The notes: generated by a model from the sequence alone, not told the origin. DNA of 64,000 nt from Lytechinus pictus (GCF_037042905.1 NC_087246.1:32230001-32294000), one strand, 5' to 3'. Positions 25,705 through 38,325 are shown, counted from the stretch's first letter. A program made the numbers and translations.

Positions 25705-27527
25705 TCGCAAATTCCACACACACAAACAAATTGATTTCTTATCGATCTAGTACAGTCTGAATAATCAGGAATAGTGTTTTAATGTTCTGATGAGTGGAAT
25801 AAAGTCACACACAAAATATCTCAGACGTTTCGATTCGGACTCCTCTGAATTTTCCCTCTGCAGAAATCGAAGACATTACAGATCAACGTCCGGTCAACGA
25901 TTCTAGTTATCAGCAATGGTCAATGGGGCTGTCATCCGAATTCCAATGCTTTTCATTGACCTGATTGGACCATAATCAGATCATAGTATTGCCCATTATC
26001 AGCAAAGCAAGAACTCACATTGATACTGATAGTGAAAAATAACGATTTTAGACCTAAAAAATAGAACACTACTGTCCATTTCCGGGGTCCATAATAATAA
26101 TCGCGTCCTAATTCATTGTCTCCCAAGAAAGACACTTGCGGATCTCATTGTGTTTAGGAGCTGCCAAACGGAAGGTCATTACCTTAAATTCAATATCAAT
26201 GCTTTACTCTCGATTATTAAAAAACTGGATGATTCAAAACAGGTTTTAATTTGTGTTAAGTATTCAGAGACCACATCTGGAAGAAGGAGGTCAGGAAATA
26301 GCATCTCGCTGGATTTGGAATTTTATGTCTGATATTTTGATCCAAATTATATGAATCAAGGTTGAAGATAGTCTTGCGCAGAATGGTTGACATTTTTTTT
26401 AAATCTGGGTTCCTTGTTTTTTGTTCCGTAAATTTATTAAATCCGACAAAGAAAGGAAAGAGTGACCGAAATAATATCCGATAACATACAGCAATTACAT
26501 CCGATAAATTATAAAATTTTGTGAAATATCTTTTGACTAGAATTATGACTCCGTTGCAGGTAAAAAAAGTATGACCATTGCCCGTACAAAGACTACATCG
26601 AAAATACAGACGCATGCATTAATCAAACAAAAATGACAAGACAATGATTTACAATTCCCAACGGAAAGTGTCATTAAGTGGAGCTGAAAGCAGAATTTAT
26701 TATTGCTATCTCAACTATTCTGCTATGAAACGGATGACTGTAAATTTGCTTAATCATAAATTATCAAAATAATATGACTCTCGATAAGCAGGTCCATTTA
26801 TTTTATTTTCTTTCCTCATCCGTTTAACAAAGAAAGTTCTATATGCTAGAAACAAATTGTGCATAGATTATATAATTTTCCCTTTTTTATGTCACTAATG
26901 ATATCAAATTTGTACGTAATTTTTGCCTGAAATAACGAACTGTAGTGTTAATTACGATAATAATGGTCATGATGAAAATAATTATAACACCTATAATTAT
27001 GATGACGATAATAATCATGGGGATATTCATAATCTATCAATTATATTTTACCTTCCCCTCTCCCTCGCACACGCACACATCCTTGTCAACCCAACACTAA
27101 TACACAAACCTTTGCAATTTAACAATTATTGGGGACTCCAATATTGTCAATCGCCAAAGTGGGGACATGCGCGGTCTCATACACTCAAAATGTCAAATTA
27201 AATCCACTAATCGGGCTCATGTTTGGACATATATATTTACTATATGTTCGCTCACCTTGATGCTTAATTCCTACTCCCCTACACATCCTAGTTGAGTTTG
27301 ATTGGCCTAACAAAAGAATCTTTAGTTTTTACACATCATTAGTTTACGAAATGAAGTGGATCGAAATTAATTTAGGAATTGGATGGCATGGTTATCTGAA
27401 CCGAGGACGTCCCCGGTTTATATGTAAAATGTAGGAAAATGTCTCCAGAAGTAGGTATAATTATAAACTCACAAACTCGAGCTTAATATCATTATCAACA
27501 CCGTCAGTTCAATATCTACGATATGCA

Positions 27528-29541
27528 TTACAATGTTTTATTGAGAAGAGTGTAATGGCGACATCTAATCTTGGTTGTCATCATGCCATTTTCTTCTCTG
27601 AACAGTTCACAGCGCCCTCTGTCCCCGTCCAAGGAGTCCTTGGTGAAGTCGAATGAAGAGCATCTGGTATCATGCATACAGATCACTCCACACCGCCTGG
27701 CATTCTTGAGCGAACCACTCACCCAGAGGGGTTGAGCCATCATGCAGTCATTGGGAGATGGCGACGCGACGTAAGTATGAGAACGAAACGTTTGAGTTAC
27801 AGTAGGCATGGAAGGCGTCACTGTCACATTTGGTACTATTAAAGAAATAAAAAAATAAGGTGTTATGATCACTAGTCTATTGACTCTTCGTTATTTTGTT
27901 AAGACTACGTCCCTAGGAAGGTATCTTAAAACACTTGATCCCACTTAGTCTTGCTTGAAAAACAATTAGGACTCTACCATATTTATTTCAACATTCAGGT
28001 AAAACGTTTATCCACAACAAACAGGCTTCTCATAAATATAAATATGATGATAGAAATTTTAATATAAATCATTAGATTTATCGTGTGATAGGAATATACT
28101 TCGGGATACCCATTTCATTACCCGTTTCATTTCATATAACAGTCTTGAATGTCTCAGATGAGAAAAAAGTAATATAAATGCAACATTGTGCAATTAATTC
28201 ATCAAGGGTGTAATAAAATTAATTTAAAACATATCAGGGGGGGGTGTTCCACAAAGAGTAAGGTGTAAGTTAAAGTCATGTAGTGTTGACACACACATGA
28301 TAATTATGTAACACGCAATCTCATGGATTAATACGAAGTACCGCGCGTCCTGTTTGACCAATGCGGTGCTACCTTCTATACGGCACACAGCAAGACATTT
28401 CGGTGCGAAACTATGTCATACTAAAACTCTGTGAAACAGCCCCCCCCCCCCCAACCATGGGTTGTATCTAGCACAATGCATCAATAGGAATCAAACTAAA
28501 TTTGATCTGTATAGGGGACCGTTACTTTGACTTATCGAAACTTACATTCACACAAAACACCCCGATTGTCTTTTTTCAGTTCCCAACCAGCAGTCCTCAT
28601 ACAAATCCCATTTTCCTCTCTGTCTTCTGTTGATGTTCCTGGTTTCCAATCTGAACAATAAACGAAAGTACATCCATTGGAGAAAAAAATCAATTTAGAA
28701 GAGACTATATGCGATAGCTCAGTCAGGAGAGAGGGGGTTCCGGATTCCATTGATCCGAGTTCCATTCCCATTTGGAGCGCTAGTGCCCTTTGGTAAGGTA
28801 TTAATCCTCATGACCATGTCCCTCGGAGAGGACCTTAAGCCGACGCGTCGGTCCTCTGGTTACGTGCTTACAAGCATTCACGTTTTTTAGCAATAAGGTT
28901 TAAAAAAATCAGCATCTTGGTATCGGGTCTGCAAGTGTTTTGGGAGATCCTCCATTAGCTTATGGTTAGGAAGAATGCGTTCGATTGCCGGTTTAGAACA
29001 ATTATACGCCAACAATACTCAATTGACCGCCATGCAGTTGACCATGTCTTACACACGCTCTCTTTTCTTTCATCTTCTTCCGTTTTTGAAATATATTAAA
29101 TTCAAAGTATCATATTTTTGAGCGAGGAAGGTGTGGAAGAAATATTCATAAGCCATGGACCTAATACAAGACTAGCTTGGGGCACCAATTAGTTTTCATG
29201 ACAGCAATAGTAACCGGCAAGGGGGGTGAGAAATAAACTAGCCTCAGAAAAAAGATAGTTTGCAACTGTAAGATGTAGGCCTAAGTTGTAGAAAATATTC
29301 ATAATGAGGAAGTGAGATAATACACTCGTAAAACTTCATATTCTTTCATCTTTGTCACGGTAAAAAGTTTATACTTCCATCAGTGGCGTAATAAACTTAA
29401 ACTTAACATGGCGCCTATAGGGGCAAAATAATAGAAAGCTGCACACTCCAAGCTCCGCTTTTTAGCAGCTTCCTCCGTTCCCAACTTGCAAATATGAAAA
29501 TCTCGACTTAATATACTTATAAATTTTCTTCGTTTATTGCT

Positions 29542-29582
<41 letters not shown>

Positions 29583-29596
29583 ATATATATATAAAG

Positions 29597-29650
<54 letters not shown>

Positions 29651-32600
29651 GGTGCGTGTGTGTATTGCATGGAATAAAACATTATTATTGAATAAAACAT
29701 TACTTATTGAAAGCACTCAATTTTTTTGGTTTTGGGGAGTCATTTTGTTCTTGGGTGAAAATACTATATAAGAATATAAGTAGTTGTGTTATGAATGGAG
29801 GGTATTCCACCGGTTACTTTAATGTAGAAAGGGGGGTCAGACAAGGTGACCCACTGTCGCCCTATTTGTTTTTGATTGCAATAGAATTACTGGCGCATGA
29901 AATAAGAAGAGACAAAATTATTAAAGGGATAAGTTTGGGGGAGCATGAAATAAGACAGGTATTGTATGCCGATGATATGACAATCTTTTTGAAAGACATG
30001 GATTCAATAAAAAGGTTGCATTATATTTTTGAAGAATTTGAAAAAGTCAGTGGCTTAAAGGTAAATATGGACAAGACACATTTTATGTACATGGGTAAGG
30101 AAAATGGAAAAACAAATGACCCTGTATATGTATTTGGAAAATATGTTAGGGAAGTTAAAATTTTAGGAGTAATATTTTCAGTTGATTTTAGATTAAAAGA
30201 TGATCTGAACTATAAAGAAATATTAAGTAAAATAAAAAAGCTTTTAGGTTGGTGGAAACAACGAGACTTGACTATTATGGGAAAAATACATTTATTGAAA
30301 ACATATGCATTGACAAAGATAAATTATGTTTCATCCATCCTTGTTGTCCCCTCATGGGTGTATATAGAAATCGAGAAATTATCATTTGATTTTATATGGG
30401 GAGGGAAAGATCGTATTAAAAGAAAAATTATGTATCAGAACTATAATTGTGGTGGGGTTAAAATGATAAATTTTAAAATATTTGTTAGAACGCAGCGTAT
30501 AATGTGGGTAAAAAGACTTTTGTATGGAGAAAAAAATCTGGGGTGGAAGTTATTTTTTGATTATTCCCTAAGTTCAGTTGGAGGAAGGTTAATTTTTCTA
30601 TGTGATTATGAAATGAAAAAGATAAAAAGTAAGTTGAATATTCCATCTTATTATTTGGAAATGCTAGATGCTTGGCAAGAGATTGATAATTTAAGGCATT
30701 TCAATGGTTCTAAAAATCCAATCATTTTCAATAATAAGAATATTTGTATAAAAAATAAGATGATATTTGATAAAGATTTATTAGAACGAGGGTTAATTAA
30801 GGTTGAACATATCATTGACAATGGACATGTTAAACCGGTCGCATACTTTTTGAATCTTGGTATGGGAAGTGATCTTTTGTTTACCATAGGTGAAATATAT
30901 CATGCAATTCCAAGTGATTGGAGAAATGATTTAGGTTCGATACAGTTTTGTGAGATAGACTTAATTAATTTTAATATAAACTTGCTTCTGTTCGGGAGGG
31001 AAATTAGCTTTAAGGAGGTACCATCAAGAAAAATATATGAATATTTTATTAAAGAACTGCAAAAGTCATATGATTTACAGATAAGAGATGGAGAAAATAA
31101 TTATAATTATACAGAGAAAGAAATTGGTGAATGTTTTTTTAGACCAAGAATAACATTATTAATTGGAAGACATAGGGAATTTCAATTTAAGCTTCTGCAT
31201 GGGGCAATTTACACTAGAGTTAATTTGTTTAGATTTGGATTTGTTGAAGATAATCTCTGTTCGTACTGTAAACGGTAAAACAGAAACATATTCACATATA
31301 TTTTTGTCTTGCTTAAAGGTCAAACTGATATGGGAAACTTTGATACAGCGATTTGAATTAGATGAAATAAAGGACTTGAAATGGCGGGATATATTTGTTG
31401 GTTTGTCAGGCAATACAAATAGAATAAAAAGTTGTAATACTATTATCTTTATGGTAAAATATATATTATTTATATTTAGAAAGGAGGGGGTATTACCAAC
31501 CATTGACGATATACATAAACTTATTTTAGAATATAAGGATCAAGAAAAGAAAATAGCTATTAAAATGGGGAAATTAGGGCGGCACTTGCAAAAATGGGAA
31601 ACAGTAAAATTGTGTTAAGGTTAAGTTGTAAGTCTTTATTTACTTTCAATATATGTAATGCTTCTCCCGTGAGCTTGTTATATTCAAAATTGTTTATCGT
31701 ATTGTTTTGTACGTTTAAACATGATTTATTTATGATGAGTGTGGGCAGATCTTCTGGACAGTGGTGTGTTGTGTGTGTGTGGTGTGTATGTGTGTGTGTT
31801 TGTGTGTGTGTTGGGGCGGGGGGAGGGAGGGGGAGGGGGAAGTTTTGGTCTTTAAGTTTTTTTTTATAATAACTGATTTCATTGTTTTCTTTAAGATATA
31901 TATGATTCATGATTTTATTAAGTTAGTGAAAAAAAAAGTGAAAATATGAAATGTCAAGTATTATATGTGATTTGAAATGTTAATTTGAAATGTTATGTAT
32001 TTTTTTTTGTTCATGAAATCAGAATAAAAACATTATTAAAAAAAAAAAAAAAAATTATTGTGAATGTTGGAAATGAAAATAAACGAAATTAATGAAAAAC
32101 TACGAGCGAGCGAAAATTTGTCTATAAATGCATTTGGCCCACAAGCAGTTGGTCTACTCTTAAGATTTACTACCCAAAAGGCAAGACCCTTGGTCTACTA
32201 TAAATTTGGCGCATGAGATCGTCGTTCATTGTGACGACGTTGATCCCGATTTCTTATACGCTGAAAGTTCGAATGACTCCCGGTATCATATTGTTCTGAT
32301 GAAATGAATGATAAGTTTGGAAATAAAGGTTTCCAAGTTGCGACAAAATTTCAAGCATCCAATTCAATGCTAGGAGCCTTAATTTCAAACTCTATAGATA
32401 GCATTACCTTCTTTAATTTTATATTTAACATAATTGCTAATCCGAAATATGGCGAAGCTTTGGCAATCCTCTCTTGTCGATAGGCCAAATTAACAATAGG
32501 ACACATTGCAGAGGTGGTGTTGGAATGTATATGTCCATGAATCGTTCGTCTTTATTCAGAACGCAAGGACAAAACCCTTAGTGAGACGACATGGATTTCT

Positions 32601-35600
32601 TTGTTAATGGAACTCGACCAGTCTTCAGGTAAAAAATCAGGTTGTGGGCGCGTCGTGGTCTAGTGGTTCTGAGTTCTGACTCTCGCATTTCACACAGAGG
32701 GTCGTGGGTTCGAATCCTATAATAGCCATGGTGTGTTTTCCTTCAGCAATCAATTTATCCACACTGTGGTGCACTCGACCCAGGTGAGGTGAATGGGTAC
32801 CCGGCAGGATCAATTCCTTGAATGCAGGAGCGCTGAAAGGCAGCTCGAGCTAAAGTCGAGGTAGTAATAACAATAATAATAATGCGCCTTGGAATAGATT
32901 GCTTCTAGTTTGATGTCGCTACACAAATGCCTATTATTATTATCATTTTTATTATTGTTAGAAATATAATCACTGGGTCCTTATATATATTATGCCCCAT
33001 AATTGGACATGAATTCGTTTCTTTTCTTTTTTAGATCTTCGAATCTCCTGATCCGAATATCCATAAAAACGAAAGGACATTATTTGTGACTGTGAGTGAC
33101 CTAAATGTTGATATTCCAAAACATGACTCCAGTTCTCAAGTTAAAAAAAGGAAACTGTTTGTAAAGTATTTTTTCCTCCCTTTAATCCATAGACCTACTA
33201 CAATTTCGTCATCAAGTGCCGCTACGGTCACAGAAAATGTTTTGACAAACCAATTTTTATCTGGCACTGCACAGTGGCTGCCGGACCCATACGATCAATG
33301 GGGAAAAATTCAGAGTATTTCTGTTTTAGATTTCCGTTTCGAACATTGAAATATGGATTTTAATTTTTTTAAATATCGTTTAATGATATTCCATATGACC
33401 AATAAAGAATGTCAACATAATCAAACAAGTAAATTCGATGAAGCCTCGAAGAGCTTTCATATCTTATAATATAGCAAAATGAAAAGAAAAAGACTAAATG
33501 GAAAATTCATATTAAGAACAAGTTTTACACATATATGATGCCAATCTTGGTTTAAGGCCAAATTGAATATAATAGCAATTTTCTATCGAAAGTTTAAAAA
33601 AATTAAACTCAAGTCGTGGACGATTGATGATTTACTGCAGACTATACGATATAACAATAATTTATAGGCCTATACAAAGCTTATCCCGGCAACTACAAGA
33701 AATTAAATAAGATTATCTTTAACAAGCAAACTCATTAAAACGTCAGGCAAAGAAATATTACTGTAAGCATGATAAATCCAATTTGACGAATGCAAGAACA
33801 ATGTCAATCGCATGTTTCAAGTTATCTAATCAATATGGAATAAGAAAAGAAAATCAACCACAAAATGCTCATTTGGATCGCTAAATTTTAGCAAGCACTT
33901 ACTGTGATATTGAAAATCCTGGTTCTCGTGGTAGCATCTGAAACCCGAGTTTTCACTGCTCGCCCAACAGCCGATGTAAAAGCCTTCGTCTGAACTTGTT
34001 GGGAATAGACCATGAATCAAACCCTCTTCCTCTTGAGATGAAGGTACAAACAGATACGATCCAGTGGGGTCTTGGATCTGGTCACAGGCGGTTCTTGCAG
34101 TTTCATATTTATATTCCTCAGGTAGTAGCGTATAGCAACTATTAGAATTTGGATGGCATTTGAAGTTTGCTTCGAAAAAAAGAGAAAAGGGGGACTATGA
34201 TATTGAATTGAGAAATCAAACACGATTTACAAATACTATAATGGAATCTGAATTTATTTATGAAAGAAGGAAAAAGGGTAATTTCAAAATCTAATTCAAA
34301 TTTTAATTCAAACAAATGAGGTCTAAAAACACGCAAATCATTTTCAAATATAGACATGAAAATGAAAATTTGGAAGGCAGATAGTTGTTAAAACAACCTT
34401 TTCATTAAATTCCGTTGGTTATTACCTTTATCTGTTGCTGATGATACACAAATTTGGCCTGTAAGCACCCTATTCCATCCCGACCGCCCATTGATGAGAA
34501 TGTGGCACTCGATATTGGTGTACTTTCGTGTGTATCAACGGGTCTTAAGTCGGTGTAATGCAGACCTTTCGCAAACCTCACGGACGCTAATATTAGGGTC
34601 CCCTAACACAAAAGTTAACGCTTAATCATACACTTGATTTTTAAGATTGATTGTACATTATAGTCAATAGAATCAAACGTAGAAAACTGCTCTACAATCA
34701 ATGCTAAGCTTTATGTTACAGGGGGGTTACAGGCCCTACAGATCTACTTTTTGTGTGCAAAATTCTTTCCCGCAACACCCGCACCATACATGCATGTACA
34801 TTACGACTGATGGCTGGAGATATTCGAAATGCAGGACCTACAATAGATTATGACATGGATAAGAAAGTGGTTTTTTAAACAAATCGAGTACATATTGAGT
34901 GAGGAAAAAGTTACTGAATTAAGGCTTAGATATAGATTCATTACAGTCCATCGAATCAATATTGCATTTAATGTGGATTATTGGTGGATCTCTGGCAATT
35001 GATTCCATGGGTCAAATCACCTCTCCAGCAGAAACCATTTCGCATGCGTTGATTATGTACACATCATGTATACGTCTGAACAAGGAGTTACTTTGGTCTG
35101 AACACGTACCAGCCGAAATTTCTTTTGTTTACTCCTACACAAACGACATGCCTATAGCACACAATGTAATGGGCATTATGTTTTACTTTCCTCAGAAATG
35201 GGGATTAGATTCAAATTCCCGGGGAACCACTTCCATTGATGAGTGGATACCAGGGACGACCATGCGGTTCCGAAAAGCACCCCAAACAAGGGAAGCAAGG
35301 CTTTTCCAGATTATGAAAATGCATCTCTTAACAAGTATTTAGCTTGTGAAACCCTATAAGTATTGGAAACATATCCTCCTTTTCAGTATTTTAAACATCG
35401 TTTTTGACACCCTTATAACGTTACATAGGCCTATACGTAACGTACTTGCCCACTCTTTCCCTTTTTACGCATGGTCGCGCCAGGTATCCACTCTTCAATT
35501 GAAGTGGGGCCCCCGGGCGGCCTCTCGAGCTCTAGTAGGAACCAAATGTGGCTTTGGAAAGTCGTCCTAAATCGGATATATCGCTGTTACCATAGTAGCA

Positions 35601-36174
35601 ACCAGAATTTTGCACACGAAACGCAGATTGAATGTTTCCGTTCCAGATGCGAAACGAGAACAAATCTCATGTCACACAATTTGCATTGCAGGACAGAGTT
35701 TTACGACCATGACGACGGGCCCAAAAGTTTCTTCCAAAATCAACTACCGTCGCAAATTAGCGTTCGCGTTCTCCAACGAAAGGTCGGGAATATTTCTTGG
35801 TCAAACGACGGTTCAATATTGCCCCCCCCCCCTTCCATAGGGAATACTGTAACAAGAGTCAAAGTGACACAATAAATGGAGTCAAGTGACGCCTCAATGA
35901 AGTCACATATCACAAATGAGTGAGTCACATTGTTTATCCTGTGACACACTTACTTTTGTCACAGTGACACATTATGTATGCCATACATTTCGTGTGTCAT
36001 GTTACATAATGGGTTTATTCAATTTGACAAGTAAGGAAAATTGATTTTATTTAAGTAGTCTAATTCCTTGGCTTTCTAAATCATCTTACCCACTGCTACG
36101 GGATAGCTGGCTGATAAAATAAACGTCAAAATCATAAAAGAACGCCTGATCATTCTTCTCGTAGAAAACGCCAT
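27528..36174 (-). CDS. Secreted C-type-lectin-like + PAN/apple-like protein, paralogue B (4 exons)
   Basis: Exons on the minus strand: 36174-36090 (signal peptide), 34169-33903, 28650-28546 and 27835-27528 (TAA stop), together 254 aa. All introns are phase 1, as in the neighbouring paralogue. The signal peptide has the core SFMILTFILSA. The lectin-like domain spans about residues 33-152 with Cys at 33, 40, 57, 96, 107, 134 and 151; it lacks the CPDGW opening and both EPN and WND. The PAN-like domain has Cys at 183, 201, 205, 211, 228 and 244, the same spacing as in paralogue A. A Thr/Ser/Pro-rich linker with an NVT sequon (155-172) separates the two domains. Intron 2 is 5.2 kb because it holds a LINE fragment (antisense to this gene) and SINEs; intron 3 holds a palindromic MITE. 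Joining exon 2 to exon 3 over this distance rests on phase and on paralogy with A. Confidence 0.78.
28236..28453. repeat. Inverted-end element in intron 3 of lectin-like paralogue B
   Basis: The left GGGGGGTGTTCCACAAAGAGT is mirrored by ACTCTGTGAAACAGCCCCCC on the right, and inner TAAGTTAAAGTCATGTAG matches CTATGTCATACTAAAA loosely. Non-coding, MITE-like. Confidence 0.55.
28708..28905 (+). mobile_element. Degenerate tRNA-derived SINE
   Basis: An A-box-like ATAGCTCAGTCAGGA (28714-28728) and a weak B box GAGTTCCATTCC (28757-28768) are followed by a body containing TCCCTCGGAGAGGACCTTAA and GTCGGTCCTCTGG. This body resembles the tail of the element at 49131. It lies in intron 2 of lectin-like paralogue B. 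Confidence 0.55.
29541..29660. repeat. (AT)n followed by (TG)n microsatellite
   Basis: About 90 bp of TATATA in two blocks split by AAAGCC, then TGTGTGTGTG. It directly precedes the truncated LINE and may be its insertion site. Confidence 0.9.
29697..32054 (+). mobile_element. 5'-truncated L1/Tx1-type non-LTR retrotransposon
   Basis: Only the 3' part of an ORF2-like reading frame remains. It opens inside the reverse-transcriptase domain, continues through GVRQGDPLSPYLFLIAIELL, the catalytic YADD (29965-29976) and GLKVNMDKTHFM, then the thumb and the FIWGGKDRIKRK / GGVKMINF region typical of L1/Tx1 elements. After the stop there is a 420-bp 3' UTR with a GT microsatellite (about 31762-31812), an AATAAA (32023-32028) and a 17-nt poly(A) tail (32038-32054). 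It abuts an (AT)n tract on the left. It lies in intron 2 of lectin-like paralogue B, in the opposite orientation. No clear target-site duplication was found. Confidence 0.88.
29707..31618 (+). pseudogene. LINE reverse transcriptase, 5'-truncated and frameshifted near the C-terminus
   Basis: The frame from about 29700 is open to a TAA at 31276-31278 and stops right after LCSYCKR. The expected continuation (NGKTETYSHIFLSCLKVKLIW) lies in another frame and runs to a TAA at 31618. CSYC and ETYSHIFLSC together form the Cys/His knuckle usual at the C-terminus of L1-like ORF2, so a single small indel near 31265-31285 separates them. There is no endonuclease domain because of the 5' truncation. Apart from these defects about 1.9 kb of frame is undamaged, which suggests a fairly recent insertion. 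It cannot transpose by itself. Confidence 0.85.
32650..32945 (+). mobile_element. tRNA-derived SINE
   Basis: An A-box-like TGGTCTAGTGG near 32657 and a perfect B box GGTTCGAATCC (32707-32717) form the tRNA-like head. A body with GTGCACTCGACCCAGGTGAGG follows, and the 3' end is an AATAATAAT run, then GCGCCTTGG and ATTATTATT. It sits in intron 2 of lectin-like paralogue B, on the strand opposite to the gene. Confidence 0.7.
33260..33391 (+). repeat. Dispersed repeat 'CTGGCACTGCACAGTGGCTG', copy 1
   Basis: It shares with 54329 the order CTGGC.TTGCACAGYGGCTGCCGG, CGATCAAT.GGG.AAA and TTTCGAACA..AAATATGGA. Length about 130 bp. It lies in intron 2 of lectin-like paralogue B. Confidence 0.5.
34596..34735. 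repeat. Dispersed palindromic repeat, copy 1
   Basis: It begins GGGTCCCCTAACACAAA and ends near TTATGTTACAGGGGGG; the halves are imperfect inverses around GATTGATTGTACATTATAGTCAAT. A second copy is at 40093. This copy lies in intron 1 of lectin-like paralogue B. Confidence 0.6.
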
Positions 36175-36916
36175 TTCGATTATCCGATTATGCACAATGG
36201 TAGTCGATGTAATATTTTAGCTGATTACAAGAAGGTACTGTTGTAACGATCAAATTAATCCAGGATAAATGACTATATACTAAAACTGTACACCTATTTG
36301 CAATCGAAAGTGAGCCACTCAGACCATCATGATCGCCTAAATCACTAAAGTCAAAACTATATATATATATAAATATATTTAATGAAAAATTATATAAGAT
36401 CAGAAGCGGCTCCAAGGGGGAGTAGGGACAAACCCTCCCTATGGCCTTCAAGAAAAAAGAGGAAAAGGCGGAAAGGAAGAAAAAAAAAAGAAAAAAAAAA
36501 AAGAAAAAAAAAAAAAAAGAAGGGAAAGTGTCGGAGTCATGTAAATGAATAATACCCAAAATAATCCAAACGAGAACAAATGTGACGTCACTTTTAAAAC
36601 GTCTTTTGCCCCGGCCCCAATCAAAATAAACTGTCGCCTCCCTGTGAAAGATAATTGCTATTTGAGAATACCAAAATAGATTCGTCAAGGAGAGTTAAGG
36701 ATGAAACTGTCACAATTTCAGGAAATTGGCTCCCTTTGATAAACGCATGCGGTTACGATGGAAAAAAATTGTAACTATTTCATTTGTTTCCAAATGAAAT
36801 GATTCAAGAATTTTCGGTTTTATTATGAAATAAAATCGTAATCTTTTTGATTGATTAGAAGATAGATATAGGTATTTGAAAACTTGCGGGGATAGAGGTT
36901 TTTCGTCAGTAATATT

Positions 36917-37030
36917 GCTCCTCAGCATTGGAATTCTCTACCAATCCAACTTCGTGATTGTAACAACATTGAGACCTTTAAATCTGAACTTAAGACCATC
37001 TTTTCCAGCAACTTTATGAATAAAGTATGA
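36917..37030 (+). pseudogene. C-terminal remnant of a different non-LTR retrotransposon ORF2
   Basis: In the frame of 36917 the translation reads APQHWNSLPIQLRDCN followed by FKSELKTIFS and a TGA at 37028-37030. The motif P..WNSLP..LR.C.....FK..LK..F is the usual last segment of CR1/RTE/jockey-type ORF2 proteins. The part before FVSN is not recognisable. A short T-tract (37059-37074) follows at a distance. It is a fragment only. Confidence 0.6.
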
Positions 37031-37380
37031 CATATTGGGGAGCCGGTGCCTTTGAATTTTTTTTTTTTTTTTTTATAACTTTGTTATTTCTTGACCATTT
37101 CTGTAATTGAGGTATCAAATTAAAGAGTAGATATTGAACTTTTTAGTCATGTGATTTTCTTTTTGAAATTCAGATACGGCCCGCCAAATGAGTTTTTGGC
37201 ATCCTTTCTTCGAATTGTTTTTGCTCACTCATGCGTGAATGAGAAAAATTCTAAGTAATTCCAGATGAAAGAGGAGATTATAAGCTTTAAAATGGTAGGT
37301 CATTTGTCTATTTTATTTATGATTAAGTTATGATAAATCATCGCTAAATCTCGGTTTCGTTTTTTCTGGGACGCACTGTA

Positions 37381-37512
37381 TAGATATATAGTTAGATAGA
37401 TAAATATATAGCTAGATAAATAGATAGATAGATGATTAGTTAGATAGATAAATAGATGGATGGATAGATAGATAGATAGATAGATAGACATACTGACAGA
37501 CAGACAGGAAGA

Positions 37513-37546
<34 letters not shown>

Positions 37547-37761
37547 AATAGATAGATAGATAAATAGATAGATAGATAGATAGATATATAGATAGATAGA
37601 TAGTTAGTTAGATAGATAAATAGATAGATAGATAAATATATAGATAGTTAGTTGGTTAGTTAGTTAGATAGATAAATAGATGGATAGATAAATAGATAGA
37701 TACATATATAGATAGATAGTTAGATAGATAGATAAATTGATAGATTGACAGACAGACAGAC

Positions 37762-37824
<63 letters not shown>

Positions 37825-37973
37825 GATAGATAGATAGATAGACAAACAGATAGATAGATAAATAGATAGACAGATGGATCGATAGATAGATAGACAGACA
37901 GATAGATAGATAGATAGATAGATAGTTAGATAGATAAATAGATACATAGATAAATAGATAGATAGATCGTTAG

Positions 37974-38004
<31 letters not shown>

Positions 38005-38060
38005 TATAGATAGATAGATGCATTATGTATTAATAAATAGATAGATAGGTAGATAGAGAT
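37381..38060 (+). repeat. Large (GATA)n array, about 680 bp, interrupted
   Basis: TAGATAGA units with GACAGACA, GTTAGTTAG and AAATAGA blocks. The minus-strand reading frame of YLSI repeats is spurious. It is the longest simple repeat in the window. Confidence 0.95.
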
Positions 38061-38325
38061 AGACAAGGAAACAGAGACATGGAGTATGGTGTAATGATTG
38101 GAGATTCAGTCATCTTGGGATTATATTACACCAAATGTACACTTCTTTATATGTATAGAAAAGTTTTCTATTATTTATCATTGATGAATGTATAGTCAGA
38201 AGAAAAAAAAAATTCCTAATGAAGTTCTATCACTAACGTGTATGCTATCCATTGCAAGTGTTATCACGCCAAAAATAATTATTGATTTACTATTCCCATC
38301 ATCACTTTCAAAAGGAGGAGGGGTG

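Noticed and set aside
29707-31278. Host gene of 523 codons
   Set aside because: RT motifs (GVRQGDPLSP, YADD) and a poly(A) tail show that it is a LINE fragment. The apparent start codon is TTG and has no meaning.
34962-35342. 126-codon plus-strand frame
   Set aside because: It lies in intron 1 of the minus-strand lectin-like gene B and has no motif. Coding status is unsupported.
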